In this document: positions 11,620 to 21,732 of the stretch, piece by piece
How positions within the stretch are numbered: position 1 is the first letter of the stretch
Layout: each line of letters begins with the position of its first letter
Source: Nigrospora sphaerica
Taxonomy: Eukaryota > Ascomycota > Sordariomycetes > Amphisphaeriales > Apiosporaceae
DNA: 64,000 nucleotides
Direction: 5' to 3'
NCBI GenBank assembly: GCA_018287875.1
Contig: JAGVVL010000018.1
Span: forward strand, 1,166,001-1,230,000
Translations under genes and position numbers: made by a program
The notes under the pieces: generated by a model
Told to the model about the DNA's origin: nothing
Database searches by the model: none
The model's input: only the letters and a program-made list of their open reading frames with translations

Positions 11620-12720
11620 ATGGACGGAAACGACACAAGGTCGCTGCGCTCCAAGGCGTCAGTGCAAAGCTTCATGTCGCTCATGCAGCTCGATCCGCAG
11701 CCCATGGGGGAGGCCTCGCTTTACAACTACGAGAAGGACCTCCCACCTCTGCCCGAGGAGAGTCCTGTGTCCTTCCCGGGCGCCTTCCGCTCCCAGAAGT
11801 CGTCGAGCTCATCGTCGTCCCTCGGCCTGAGCGGCAGCAGTCACCGTGGGCCCATATACTACCGTGAGTTTCTCGACTTCTCTTACCGCCTAGATGCCAT
11901 GAGCGGACGGCACCCACTGACAGCTTTTACTCCCACAGTGACGCGCATCCAGCGGTATTCGTCCTATACCTTCACCATCTTTGCCAGCATCCATCTCGCC
12001 AACACCTCCATATTCCCGCTGGTCTACAAATCCGTTCCCTACTCCGAACCACTCCTGGTCATGGCCCGCGAGGCCTACCAGACGCCCTACACCGAGCCTC
12101 TGCTAGTCGGCCTGCCTCTCGTGGCCCATATCGTGTCGGGTGTCGCCATCCGCCTGATCCGCCGCTCGCAGAACCTGCAGCGCTACGGAGGTGCCACTCC
12201 GGGCATGTACGCTCTGGCGCGGTCCCGGACCGACAGCACCACGTCGTCGTCCAAGTCGAAAAATGGCCTGCGCATTTGGCCGTCCATCAACTACCTGTCC
12301 ATTAGCGGTTACGTGCTCATCGCGCCATTGGCCTCCCACGTCTTCATGAACCGCATCCTGCCCTTGATTGTCGAGGGCGACAGCTCTAACATTGGCCTGC
12401 AGTACGTCGCGCATGGCTTTGCGCTGCACAAGTATGCGCCCTGGGTCGCTTATACCGCCCTGATCGGCGTCGGTGTCGGCCACATGGTGTGGGGCTGGGC
12501 CAAGTGGCTGGACGTTGCGCCACCGCACCAATGGAAGAAGACGACCTTCGACAAGCAGCTTCGCAAGAAACGGAGGAGGGCCTGGTGGACCATCAACAGC
12601 ATCGCTGCGCTAATCACCGGTCTCTGGGCGGCTGGTGGCCTGGGCGTTGTTGCACGAGCCGGTCTGACGGAGGGCTGGCTGGGAACGGTATATGACAACA
12701 TCTACAGCCACAGCCCGTAG
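11620..12720 (+). CDS. MCP1: Mcp1-like mitochondrial membrane protein (DUF1691)
   Basis: Two exons, 11620-11863 and 11939-12720, giving 341 aa. The donor GTGAGT and acceptor CACAG join IYY to LTRIQR. A Ser/Pro-rich N-terminal tail (about 75 residues) precedes a tandem DUF1691-type membrane region: IQRYSSYTFTIFASIHLANT, a second helix near LLVGLPLVAHIVSGVAIRLI, then WPSINYLSISGYVLIAPLASHVFMNR, WVAYTALIGVGVGHMVWGWAK, and a final helix TINSIAALITGLWAAGGLGVVA. Yeast Mcp1 is an outer-membrane protein that suppresses loss of the ER-mitochondria tether (ERMES) together with Vps13; the same role here is inference from family. The intron is 75 nt and free of stops in frame, so an unspliced message would add 25 residues in the membrane region. 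Confidence 0.85.
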   Translation: MDGNDTRSLRSKASVQSFMSLMQLDPQPMGEASLYNYEKDLPPLPEESPVSFPGAFRSQKSSSSSSSLGLSGSSHRGPIYYREFLDFSYRLDAMSGRHPLTAFTPTVTRIQRYSSYTFTIFASIHLANTSIFPLVYKSVPYSEPLLVMAREAYQTPYTEPLLVGLPLVAHIVSGVAIRLIRRSQNLQRYGGATPGMYALARSRTDSTTSSSKSKNGLRIWPSINYLSISGYVLIAPLASHVFMNRILPLIVEGDSSNIGLQYVAHGFALHKYAPWVAYTALIGVGVGHMVWGWAKWLDVAPPHQWKKTTFDKQLRKKRRRAWWTINSIAALITGLWAAGGLGVVARAGLTEGWLGTVYDNIYSHSP

Positions 12721-13202
12721 GCTTGGTCTCGTCCGGCGTTGCGCATTTCGGAACACGACGACAGATGATAGATGATAGACGCATAGCGATGAGCATCCGA
12801 TATTTAAAGATGAAACGATACCAACCAACTCTCCCGGCGCCGCCCGCCTCTGAATATCCCCGGGATGCCGGAACAAAGGCTCATGGCTAAGATATGTTCT
12901 ATTATCGGATGAGGCTGCATACCCCGTTACAAAATATTCGCGCCGCCGATACCGTCAAGCCAGCCAGACGCTGGTTTAAACCGAGCGCGGTTGGGCGGCA
13001 AACGGATTCCCCCCCACGCCTGCTTCTCATCCATTGATCCCTCTCCTCGCCGACGATTTACCAGACATTTCCAGATACTAGCCGCTTCGTCGCTGAACAC
13101 GGCACTACAATGAGACTGCCCCGGCTTCTGTGTGATGTGCCTGATTATCAGCAGATCGAGGGCCGCCCTGGAGCCAGCCAAGTTGGTGAAACCCCACCCA
13201 GC
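12721..13202. other. Intergenic, Mcp1 to small Cys-rich gene
   Basis: The 482 bp hold the 3' region of the Mcp1 gene and the presumed promoter of the next gene. Nothing else seen. Confidence 0.4.
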
Positions 13203-13688
13203 ATGGCGAGTACGCGCGTAAGTCCCTTGGGTAGAGGTAACTTTCCAATTGGTGCTTGGCTCCTGACGCCTATTCAGTCGCGTTCGTACCGCAGCCGCCC
13301 ATCCAGAAGGCCATCCCTAGTGAATGCCGGTTCCATACGGTTGCCAAGCCGACCCAAGACGGCCAGCCACGATCCAGAAGTCCCGAAGCGATCCCGCCTT
13401 CTCTACCTGACGACTTACCACTGTCCGACGTGCTTCCAGCAGCTTTGGGAGCGCAAGGTGGTCATCCAACGCTGCAGCATCCCGGGCCACGGGCTCGCCT
13501 GCCAAGCGACGGACCCGTTCGCGGTATCCATGGAGCTCTGCAGACGTACCGAAATGACGGACAAGGAGTGCGGGCTGTGCCGCTGGCTGGCCTGGCGGGC
13601 GGCCAGAAAGCGGTGGAGAGGCCCGGACTGGGGCAGCACGAAGCCGACGGCGAGGGGGACCACGAAAACGAGTCTCCTCTCCACCTAG
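13203..13688 (+). CDS. Small hypothetical protein with a Cys cluster
   Basis: Proposed exons 13203-13217 and 13278-13688, 141 aa. The first exon codes only MASTR and ends at a strong GTAAGT donor; the acceptor is TTCAG and the join is phase 0. The protein has a basic N-terminus (SYRSRPSRRPSL) and a central cysteine pattern CPTC ... C ... C ... C ... CGLC (about residues 71-125), ending in a basic, Trp-rich stretch (WLAWRAARKRWRGPDWG). The Cys-x2-Cys pairs could bind zinc or form disulfides; there is no signal peptide, so metal binding looks likelier. I do not recognise the family. A competing frame (13256-13744) is open over the same DNA but is Pro/Gly/His-rich and cysteine-poor, so I prefer this one. 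The intron is 60 nt and stop-free, so splicing is not proven. Confidence 0.45.
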   Translation: MASTRVSPLGRGNFPIGAWLLTPIQSRSYRSRPSRRPSLVNAGSIRLPSRPKTASHDPEVPKRSRLLYLTTYHCPTCFQQLWERKVVIQRCSIPGHGLACQATDPFAVSMELCRRTEMTDKECGLCRWLAWRAARKRWRGPDWGSTKPTARGTTKTSLLST

Positions 13689-14268
13689 AATTCATGGGTC
13701 ACAAACTTTACCAACAAGACGACACGGCGGAGGCTAGTGAATGATCCGGGGGAGGGGCTCGCACCAGCAGCATCCCATACTGTCGAGTTGAGGGGGGTAG
13801 CCGCTGGATGGAGATGGATCGTACTTGTACTTCCTTATTCACGCCTCCGACCGGCTTGAAGTACCCAGTATCCACCTCGGATTTACAGGGGCAGCTGCTG
13901 CCTGGAGACATTCAGCTTTCAGCGTTATGTGGTCTTGGCGCATCGGCTCTTGGCCGGAATGCCACTGTTTCCCGTACTCATTACGCCGATATGCTTCTTA
14001 AATGCATTGCGGACCAGTCGTCATCCAGTTCTTGTCAGAAAGTGTTGCCCATCGTGGGAGCCAGTAGCTGACAATCATTTGTCTTGGTCCACAAGGAAAA
14101 CCAGCTCGGCCTGAGGGGTGAGGATACCTATCCGGTGTAAATACTTCCGCTCACCTACGGCTCTATCGAGTTCAGAAGTAGCGAGTAACTCGCTTTGCCC
14201 GTTCCCCTTTGGAGTTCGAATCCACGGTTGCCTACGTCTCATTCTCGCCATCGGCCATTCACTCCACC
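13689..14268. other. Intergenic, upstream of RING-YEATS gene
   Basis: 580 bp without a recognisable gene; presumed promoter and leader of the RING-YEATS gene. A GTTCGAATCC word at about 14213-14222 resembles a tRNA B box but has no tRNA fold around it. Confidence 0.4.
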
Positions 14269-15397
14269 ATGAACACCACCTCCAGCCAGCAAAGTAACCC
14301 GCAAGACAGCAGGAGTGCCAGGAGAGCCCGGCGGTCGCTTTTGAGGTCACGGGAAGAGCCAAATACTGCCGCGGCAGGAAAGCAGGATGAAGAACCTTCC
14401 AATGTCGAGAGTGGCGAGTAAGTGCCTAGCTGCCTTAGCCAAGCGGCCCGTTACTTGCACGCAGGATCTCCATCTCTTCCTATTGGCGCTGTGGTTTTTG
14501 GGTCATGTTCTTTTTGCGTCGTGAGAGAATTTCGGACGTGCGCTAATGGTCGAGCCCAGTGGCGAGGAGATTCACGAGGACGATACATGTCCCATCTGCC
14601 AGCTGCTTCTCCACGAACCGGTAACGACGGCTTGCAAGCACACCCTGTGCAAGTACTGCATGGCGACATGGGCCTCGGTGTCGCTGGCCCAGCCCATGGT
14701 CATTGTGGATGTGGACGAGGAGCCCGTGGACTTTGATCCCGTCTCGGAGCTGCAAGCCCGCTGCCCCATGTGCCGAACCCTCACGTCCGCCCAGCCGGAC
14801 GACAACCGCGCAGCGGAGCTGGCCGGCAAATACCCGAAGACCTACGGCGAGCGCGCGGCCGAGATGGCCGGGGGCGCGGGCGACGGCGAGGAGGGCGTCC
14901 AGACCATCACCGTCTACATCGGCAACCGGCACCGGGCGGTGGCGGCGCAGGCGCGCGACCCCGCGCAGAACACGCACGAATGGACTTTTTTCGTGCGGCC
15001 GAGCCGTACCGACATCATCGAGGAGGTACACATCGACCTGCACCCGACGTTCCGGCAGAACCACGTGGTGCACCAGCGGCCGCCCTACCAGATCGCCTGC
15101 CGCGGCTGGGGCGTCTTCCAGATCACGGCGTCCGTCATCCTGAAGCCCGGCTACGCGTGGGTGACGGAAGACGCGCTCGACACGCCCGACGGCGCCGTGA
15201 AGGGCATGCTGCCCCTCGAGTGGATGCTGGACTTTGACGGCTTTGGCGGCAAGGGCTCGATGGCACGGTGCCGGCTCAAAGTCAAGAATGACCGCGGCTG
15301 GGAGGGCGTGCAGGATGAGCAAGCTCGCGATGCTAGGGAACTAAGGCGGACGGTGAGACAGTACGAGCGAGACGGGCGGTACGAGCCCAGACGGTGA
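14269..15397 (+). CDS. RING finger and YEATS domain fusion protein
   Basis: Two exons, 14269-14417 and 14560-15397 (328 aa). The donor is GTAAGT, a good branch site CTAAT lies about 25 nt before the acceptor CCCAG, and the join is phase 2. A polar N-terminal tail (1-50) leads to a C3HC4 RING: C60, C63, C75, H77, C80, C83, C118, C121, with an expanded acidic loop before the last pair. From about 165 to 265 comes a YEATS fold: HEWTFFVRPSRTDIIEEVHIDLHPTF, then PPYQIACRGWGVFQI, which holds the conserved GWG-aromatic turn of the acyl-lysine pocket, and a final strand. The C-terminus is charged (RRTVRQYERDGRYEPRR). RING predicts E3 ubiquitin ligase activity; YEATS predicts reading of acetyl- or crotonyl-lysine on histones. 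A chromatin-directed ligase is inference. Its 3' end lies 102 bp from the convergent hydrolase gene. Confidence 0.85.
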
Positions 15398-15499
15398 TGC
15401 CGGGCGTTTGCGCTGCTGAACCTCATCGAGTATCTTTCGTTTCTGGCATTTGCCGGGGCATGTACGTGCCACTCCGATCCCATATCAGTGATGGCCGAC

Positions 15500-16279
15500 T
15501 TACCTTGATGGCATCATGTTAGCTTTAAGGAATCGTACAATATCATCCACGCCTTGCGGCTCGTTGACCCAATGCCCTCCGTCCGCATATTCCCTCCATT
15601 CCACCGAGAAGTTCAGTGCCAGCAGTCGGTCCCTGAGCTCCCGGCCACGCTCGACAGGCACCACATCGTCATCTACCGAGTGGCCCAGGAACACAGGTGT
15701 GGCACGCGCAGCGCATGGCGCCAGCGACCTGTCACGGTATACTTCGGGCATCCAGCTGCAGAGACCGAGCAGCCCCGCCACCTCGCCTTTCCCCCCACAG
15801 GGTTCGTCGGAGAGGTAAAAGGCCAGCGCCGTGGCGAATCCTTGGCTGATGCCGCCGAGGAAGATGTGGCCACGGGGCACCCTGCGGCTTTCCTCGCGGA
15901 CGAGGCCCCCGACCCGCCGGATGCTTTGGAGGATCCCAGCCTCTTGGAGCTCGGGGCGCTCGGCCGCGTCCTCGGCGGACCACATATCAAACCACTGGCG
16001 CATCTCGGCATCGAAGCGGGCGGATCGCAGGACGGGGGCGTTGGGGAACACCCAGCGGACCGTCGGGAACAGATCAAGGAGGGTCCGGGGTCCGGTGCCG
16101 GACGCCTCACTTTCGAACAGCTCGCCCGCAAACTCGGCGGCGTGGCTATCCCTACCGTGCAGGAAGATGATAGTGTGCGTATGTCTCGTCGGTTGGATGT
16201 AATGCAATTCCCGGTCCACGTCCTCTAACATCCCCAGAGGATCTGAGGTCGTAGTTTCCAGCATGATGGATTGGGTCAT
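15500..16279 (-). CDS. Phospholipase/carboxylesterase family alpha/beta hydrolase
   Basis: Intronless, 259 aa. It has the fold of the acyl-protein thioesterase/carboxylesterase group (Abhydrolase_2): IIFLHGRDSHAAEF after strand 1 (oxyanion hole HG at 41-42), nucleophile elbow GGISQG with Ser145, acid in GHSVDDDVVP (Asp203-205), and His236 in DGGHWVNEP. Members hydrolyse acyl thioesters or small carboxyl esters in the cytosol; the substrate here cannot be told from sequence. The insertion between the HG motif and the nucleophile (WFDMWSAEDAAERPELQEAGI) is longer than in classic APT1 and is common in fungal paralogues. The stop codon TAA overlaps a strong donor-like AAGGTAAGT, so an alternative 3' exon is possible. 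Met1 (16279) is followed by Met6; either could start. Confidence 0.85.
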   Translation of the reverse strand: MTQSIMLETTTSDPLGMLEDVDRELHYIQPTRHTHTIIFLHGRDSHAAEFAGELFESEASGTGPRTLLDLFPTVRWVFPNAPVLRSARFDAEMRQWFDMWSAEDAAERPELQEAGILQSIRRVGGLVREESRRVPRGHIFLGGISQGFATALAFYLSDEPCGGKGEVAGLLGLCSWMPEVYRDRSLAPCAARATPVFLGHSVDDDVVPVERGRELRDRLLALNFSVEWREYADGGHWVNEPQGVDDIVRFLKANMMPSR

Positions 16280-18981
16280 CAGGTGAATCCAACAGGTATT
16301 GATTACTTGTGGTTGGGCGTGTGATGGCCGTAGGAGGTGTCGAATTATGTAGAGATGCAGTGACGAAGATCCATCGATTAAATACGTGACTCACCCGACG
16401 CCACGGATGTAGTGCCCTCAAGCCCCCCACTCCCTCATTCATCAGCATCCATTTTCATCGATCTGCGCGGGGTTGCTATGCAACCTCCGTCCCACTCTTG
16501 AATATCGTGCCCCCCTCACACTGAATAGAGTACCTCTTGACGCCTGTGCCCCAAACAGAGCACGTGCCTATTTTCCATCCAACGCCTCCCTAGTCATTCA
16601 GTTCCATCACACCACAAGTGTTGACAGCCAAGCGCGGGTGTCCCTGGGCTCTAACCCCCGCCTGTCCCCACAAAAGACTCGCACACCATTTGCGACTCGC
16701 CGGCCCCTCCCGCCGGGGGTTTCCCCGGGTCAAACGGGGGAGACGGGGACGCGTCACGACCCGGGCGCCGGCGTGGTAGCCGCGGCGGCGGAGGTTGGCC
16801 TTCGAGCGGCGGACGTAGGCGATCCAGGCGCTTATCTCGCGGTCTTTGTGCTGCCGGGCGTCCACGTGGTCGAGGATCTCGCCGTCGCGCTCGGGCGTCG
16901 GCGACCGCATGGGCTGGAAGGCAGGTGACGCGCTCGACGGGCGCCAGCAGGAGCAGCGCGAGCCGGAGCCCGCCCCGGCAGCAGGCTGAGGATCCAGGGG
17001 GCTTACTCTTGGGGCCTGTACCCGTTTGGAAGGAGCAAGTAGTGGACTGGGTGAAAAAGGATTCCATGGTGCTACACTTGCGCGGCTGTGTAAGTAAAGC
17101 ATGTCTAACTTGCCAGGAGCCATTCCCTGCACACCTATTGGAGAATCTGGTCGAGTGGGAGTTTGGCCAATGGAATGTCCAAGCGCGTAGCCGGACAGCA
17201 GCGTATGGCTTCGCGTGGTCGTAATCGGTACCGAGTGTCTTTGGCTATTGCCAATGGGTGGGCAGTTGGCCGCGTTCGGCTTTACGCGAAGGATTCGGAA
17301 GGAGATCAACAGAGCACACAGTGGGGGGACATGTTTTGTTATAGAAACTTCAGAGGGGTGGAGGTCCTGAGAGGAGACGATGGGCGTTGACGGTGTTGCT
17401 GATGGTTCCAGGCGAAAGGCATATGAATAATCGGGGCAAGACCGCGGTTGGTTTTGGGATGCCTTGCCAGAGAAGGCGTGATGTGCCAGCTTTCTAGGCG
17501 CTGACGTTCTCAGCAGACGCTTCGAGGGTGCGCCGATAATGGACGTGTCTATTGCCTAGGCAGGCAGCCAGCGGTCTTTTACTTGGAGGGCGGGGGTTAA
17601 CGTATTTCTCCTGCCTCGGCCGCAACGCGCGTGTTTCTGCCCATAACATGGTGTTCTTGAGACGCGTCCATTAACCACCTTCTCAAGTGATATCTCTTGC
17701 GGAGGTATGTTCGGCTCTCATTTCGCCTTCTGAAACATCCTATAAGCTGTCTCTGATCGAAGCGCCGTTGTGGTATGCCGGAATCCGTTTCAGAGAAATA
17801 GCGAAGCACAAAGAGACTCTGGGCTGCAGCTCCTGAATAATAGGTGGTTTAGTTTCCAATTTCTTTCTCTTACAATGACATGCATCGGTGTAATTGCGGT
17901 TAATAAATGAAAAGCGCGGCCAGAATTTTGGGAATCCCACCGGAGACCTGCCCACCCTCACCAGGCCAATTTGAAGAACAGAAGGCCCCCTTAGCTTTCA
18001 ACGTTAGGCGAGTTCCTAGTAACGGCTTTCCGCATTTTTTCCCGCACCTCTTGGTCTGAAAAGACGGCTATTCTTGCCTCTGTCAGCCTTGAATAAGAGC
18101 AATAAGATGATACTAGCAGCCTCCCAGATGTACCCGCCACTGACATGAATGCTAACTTTGGAAACAAAAAGTGGTTACTACCAAGTTAGGATAAGGGCAG
18201 AGACAGTGTTACTTGTACTCTATGAGGAAAAGTCTCCCGGATTGGGTCTCGACCCAGGTCGGGCTTGAGGCGGAGTTTTCGTGTGTGCACGGCAGCCAGT
18301 GCTGTGCCGTAGGTCACTCGAGTTAATATGAGGTCCTCGGTAGATTTTCTTGGTAGCCGTTAGTTTGCAAGCCTTTGTATTTGTCTTTTGGCCTCGCCTG
18401 TGTTGATTGGCTGCCCAGCTCTGGGCACATCCCTCCTTCATCCGATATCAGGTTTCAAATCGGCATTGATAGGGCGATTTCGCTAGCCACTTTGCATCAT
18501 ATATAGTGATCCATGTCTTAGAAATGCGACTTTCCCACCGTTGGGGGCTCGCTCGGATAGAGTTGAGCAGTCGACATCAACTATGGATGTCAAACCCCGA
18601 CACATGCTGCACGGGGCATTGACGACCAGGTGGCTATCCCCGAAACCGCCCAAGGTCCTAGAAGGCCCCGTGTGGTTACATGCATATTCCCGGTTACTGG
18701 TTTATGAGGTGGGCGGACAACGAAAGCTACCAGAGCCGGGGGTTCCAGAGCCTGCTCCAGTGAAGACTTCCCTTTTGGGTATCGACTGCAGCGGTGCGGG
18801 CCGCCGTGCTCGTGGTTGAGCAGCTCAGTATTCAAATTACCTGCATGTCTTGAAGTCTCCGTCCAATGGCGGCATGCAATTGCATGGTAAGGGAGCACAT
18901 GGTGGGCATCAAACCTGTTGTGGTCATTGGTTTCGTGGTAGACCCAGCGGAACGGATCGATCTAACCGTGCAGCTGGTATA
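16280..18981. other. Intergenic or decayed DNA left of the transposon nest
   Basis: 2.7 kb without an intact gene. A GC-rich island at about 16,650-17,000 may be a gene remnant (listed separately). The rest, especially 17,400-18,250, is less GC-rich. At about 18,236-18,268 a TGGGTCGAGACCCA-type hairpin resembles a tRNA T-arm but no complete tRNA can be drawn. Confidence 0.4.
16651..17067 (-). pseudogene. Possible remnant of a protein gene in a GC-rich island
   Basis: In this island two overlapping minus-strand frames look more protein-like than their surroundings. One has a hydrophobic stretch (LRLALLLLAPVERV). The other, in a different frame, reads SPTPERDGEILDHVDARQHKDREISAWIAYVRRSKANLRRRG, a well-formed charged helix. 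They could be the membrane end and cytosolic tail of one gene separated by a lost splice site or frameshift. I do not recognise the family, and no start or stop can be fixed. It may equally be chance open frame in GC-rich DNA. Confidence 0.25.
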
Positions 18982-19039
18982 AGTTCGAGGACCCCCATTC
19001 GGGCCCCCCCCACTTTCGGGCCCCCCAAAAACCAGCCAG
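18982..19039 (+). repeat. Pogo-A left terminal inverted repeat
   Basis: Pairs with 42104-42150 on the opposite strand. Matching covers the terminal AGTTCGAGG...GGGCCCCCC block and, after a 17 bp left-side insertion, AAAAACCAGCCA. Preceded by TA. Confidence 0.85.
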
Positions 19040-19300
19040 CGAAAACCAGCCTTATCAATAGAACTTCAAATATAGCCTTAATTAATGACAACTCTAATAC
19101 AAGAACCAGCCTCACTTAGGCTTTCGCTGTCGCTCTCTTCATCTAGACCACTTTCAGCTTCTCCGACCGCTAATTGAGCCCGGTGGATGTCTTCAATATT
19201 TGCGAACTTCGAATTAGGGCTTAAATCCACCTTCTTCCTCTTCTTTGGTTCGATAGTGTCAATTCTAGCTTCGAAAGCCTGAATTTGCCTTTAAGCGATA

Positions 19301-21145
19301 ACGTAGATGACAAGCGAGTGGCGCAGACAAGCGAGTGGCGCACCTTTCGGCATCTCCACGAGAAATCAATTAATTATGCAACCACAACAGTAAATCAATT
19401 CAAACTAATCGGAATATGACTCTCGGAGGTTTCTACATCTATTTCACAAATACGTGCATTATGACCGGTGTTTCGCAGATCCACAACGCTGTTCGCGCGG
19501 TTGCGCCTCCTTACGCGATACTACTCGCGCGTGTTGCCTCCTTAACTGCGCATCCACGTCCTTTTGATCTAAAGATCTAATCCTCGCTAATCTCGAGTGT
19601 TCCTCCTTGCCGTAGACGTGTTTTCTTTGCTCTCCGACGTTTTGCGAGGCTAGAATTCGCCTCTCGAAGTGTCTTAACCTCCGCCCGTAAAAGGGCGTTC
19701 TCGTGCATTATCGCTATCGCACCCTTCGCAAACTGGTCGACTGCCGATAAAATCGGTGTCGGAGAGCTTCACTGGTGACGGCGGATTCGGCTTTAAATAA
19801 AATCGGTTTGCGAAGTTGCCTTGGTCGGGTTGTGCGGCGTTTGGGAGGCCAAGGGATAGTCGCAGCCGGAGGCTTCAGTCGGCGAAGGCGTTAATAACTT
19901 CACGTCGAGCTTGAGATGACCTTGTCCGGGTTAAGAGGGACTAAACCAGCCCCGCGAATCCGGATTTGACGTTTTCGGGTGTAAAAATCTTAACAAACGC
20001 GGCGTGGAAGGCGATGAGGAACTCGGCCTTCGTAATATAGTTCACGTGTGCCTTTATAAACCCTTCGATTTCGCGACCGTACGCCCGCTTCAATAGTCCA
20101 AAACATCCAACGTCAAGAGGCTGGAGTAGATGTGACAAATGAGGAGGCATTGAGACCGTGATAATACTCTTCTCTTTATAGAAAGCCTGGAAATCGGCCG
20201 AAACGTGGCTCGCGTGCCCGTCGATAATCAACATTCGATGTGTGCCCTTTATACGCGCGGCAGTATATTTATCGAAATGCTGAATCCAGTCTAGCCCTGT
20301 CTCATTGTCGGTCTATCCATTGGAGGTTAGTTTAATCACCTAGTCGCGTGGTAGGGTGCTGTCGGCGTACCAGTTCGCGAGATGGTTCTTGCCCTTCACT
20401 GCTACGAATAGCGGGACACACCAGCCGTCTGCACACACGCCCTGGATCGCGGTAGCCCATTCTCGATTGCCAGGCTGGACTTTCTTTCGTTTGCCGCTGC
20501 GGTCGGCGCCTGTAACAACCATAGAGGACGTGATCTGGCCCATCATAAAGCCAGTCTCGTCGAAATTGTACAGATCCTCGTTAAGGATACCGTACGTCGC
20601 CCTCATGTTGCGGAAAAGCTCGAACTAAGCCGCGATCTTTTTAGGGTCCTCGTAGAGGCCTCTCTGGTAATCGTATGCACGAGAAAGACGCGTCTTAAGT
20701 TGGGGTTGTCGCTTCACGAAGTTCGAGGCCCAGTGTATCCCGACGCGTGACACGTCGCGCTCCGCGAGAATAACATTGGCCATCTCTTCCATATCAGGTA
20801 TCCAGGGTGCGAATCCCTGCGAATCCAGGTCTATTATATATGTAACAATCACATTCTCTTCTAGCTCCGTTAATCGAGTGCTATTAGGGCGCGTGTCTTC
20901 TTGGGCACGTGTTCAGTTTATTCTTCGACGTAGTGAGGTTTCGGAGACGTTATATGTCTGCAGCCGCGGCTCTACGGGTAAGATTGGGGTCGTTTTGGAG
21001 AGATTGGATAGCAAGAACCATCTAGCTTTCTTTCGACGCGGTCTCCATGTTTATTTGTGGTTATATAGTGTCTTAAAGTTGAATTGGCGCCATTTGGCAG
21101 TAAGTGCGCCACTCATTTGTCTGCGCACTCGCTTGTCATCTACGT
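19301..21145 (-). mobile_element. Pogo-B: pogo/Fot transposon inserted in the Pogo-A transposase
   Basis: 1,845 bp. The TIRs are 42-43 bp: ACGTAGATGACAAGCGAGTG at 19301-19343 and its near-perfect inverse at 21104-21145. TA duplications flank it at 19299-19300 and 21146-21147. Within each TIR the motif GACAAGCGAGTGGCGCA is partly repeated. The TIR, size and single transposase gene fit the Fot/pogo group. It lies inside the C-terminal coding part of Pogo-A, between VQLA and QIQAFEARI of that protein. Confidence 0.9.
19405..21048 (-). pseudogene. Pogo-B transposase, inactivated by stop codons
   Basis: The frame begins at 21048 (METASKES) with a psq-type HTH (MVLAIQSLQND ... RRAAADI), followed by a CENP-B/Tc5-type HTH (WIPDMEEMANVILAERDVSRVGIHWASNFVKRQP). 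The DDE domain has the three acidic positions: YNFDETGFMMG (first D), MLIIDGHASH (second D) and HLLQPLDVGCFGLLK (third D). The C-terminus is Cys/Ser-rich (NARICEIDVET) and ends near 19405. Full length would be about 547 residues, close to Fot1. At least two TAG codons replace expected TGG (before FELF and before VIKLTSN), each a C-to-T change in a CpA context on the other strand, consistent with RIP. Further frame breaks lie near the 3' end. Not functional as it stands. Confidence 0.88.
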
Positions 21146-21732
21146 TAGCTAATTGGACGTTCTTCTCATCAAAAGCTTTTTGGATCTTCCGGAAGAGTAG
21201 TCGTTGTATAGTTGAGTGTTTTGCTAGCTGGTTCAAAAGCTGTACTTAGTCCTTAAAGTCCGACGTCTTCTTTAAAGTCGACTAAACCACTATAGAAGTA
21301 TGGGATTGTGAGAGGCTAAGCCTTGAAGCACTATCGAAGGGGCCAAATGCTGTTTATTTTCTAGATGGGAAAGAGAGAAGAGAACCGTCTTGAGGAGGCG
21401 GGCGCGGCGTCTCGTTAAATCTTGCGAGACTGGACCGGAACGTTCGGATTGGAACGTTCGGATCGCTTGCTCAGCTCCTCCCCTCCTAGGTCTTGACCAC
21501 TAGCCTGGCGTTCGAATGGAGAGACCTACTCGGAGCCACATGTGAGGGGTTCGTGAGACGCTCAGGCCAGATGCGCCTGAGCCTATCTCCCAAGTCCCAA
21601 CCTGTAACAGGGATCTCTTTAAAGATGTTAAGAAGACTCTATTTAAGTAAGATTGCTTCGATTTTGTTATATCGGGTGTTATTTAATATACATTTTAGAT
21701 TCAATTCTGGCTTAATGTCACGGGATGACATC

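Noticed and set aside
14205..14230. B-box-like GTTCGAATCC, possible tRNA
   Set aside because: No matching T-stem, A box or acceptor stem could be drawn around it.
18230..18300. T-arm-like TGGGTCGAGACCCA on the minus strand, possible tRNA
   Set aside because: Loop is one base short and no D-arm or anticodon stem fits upstream; treated as a chance hairpin.
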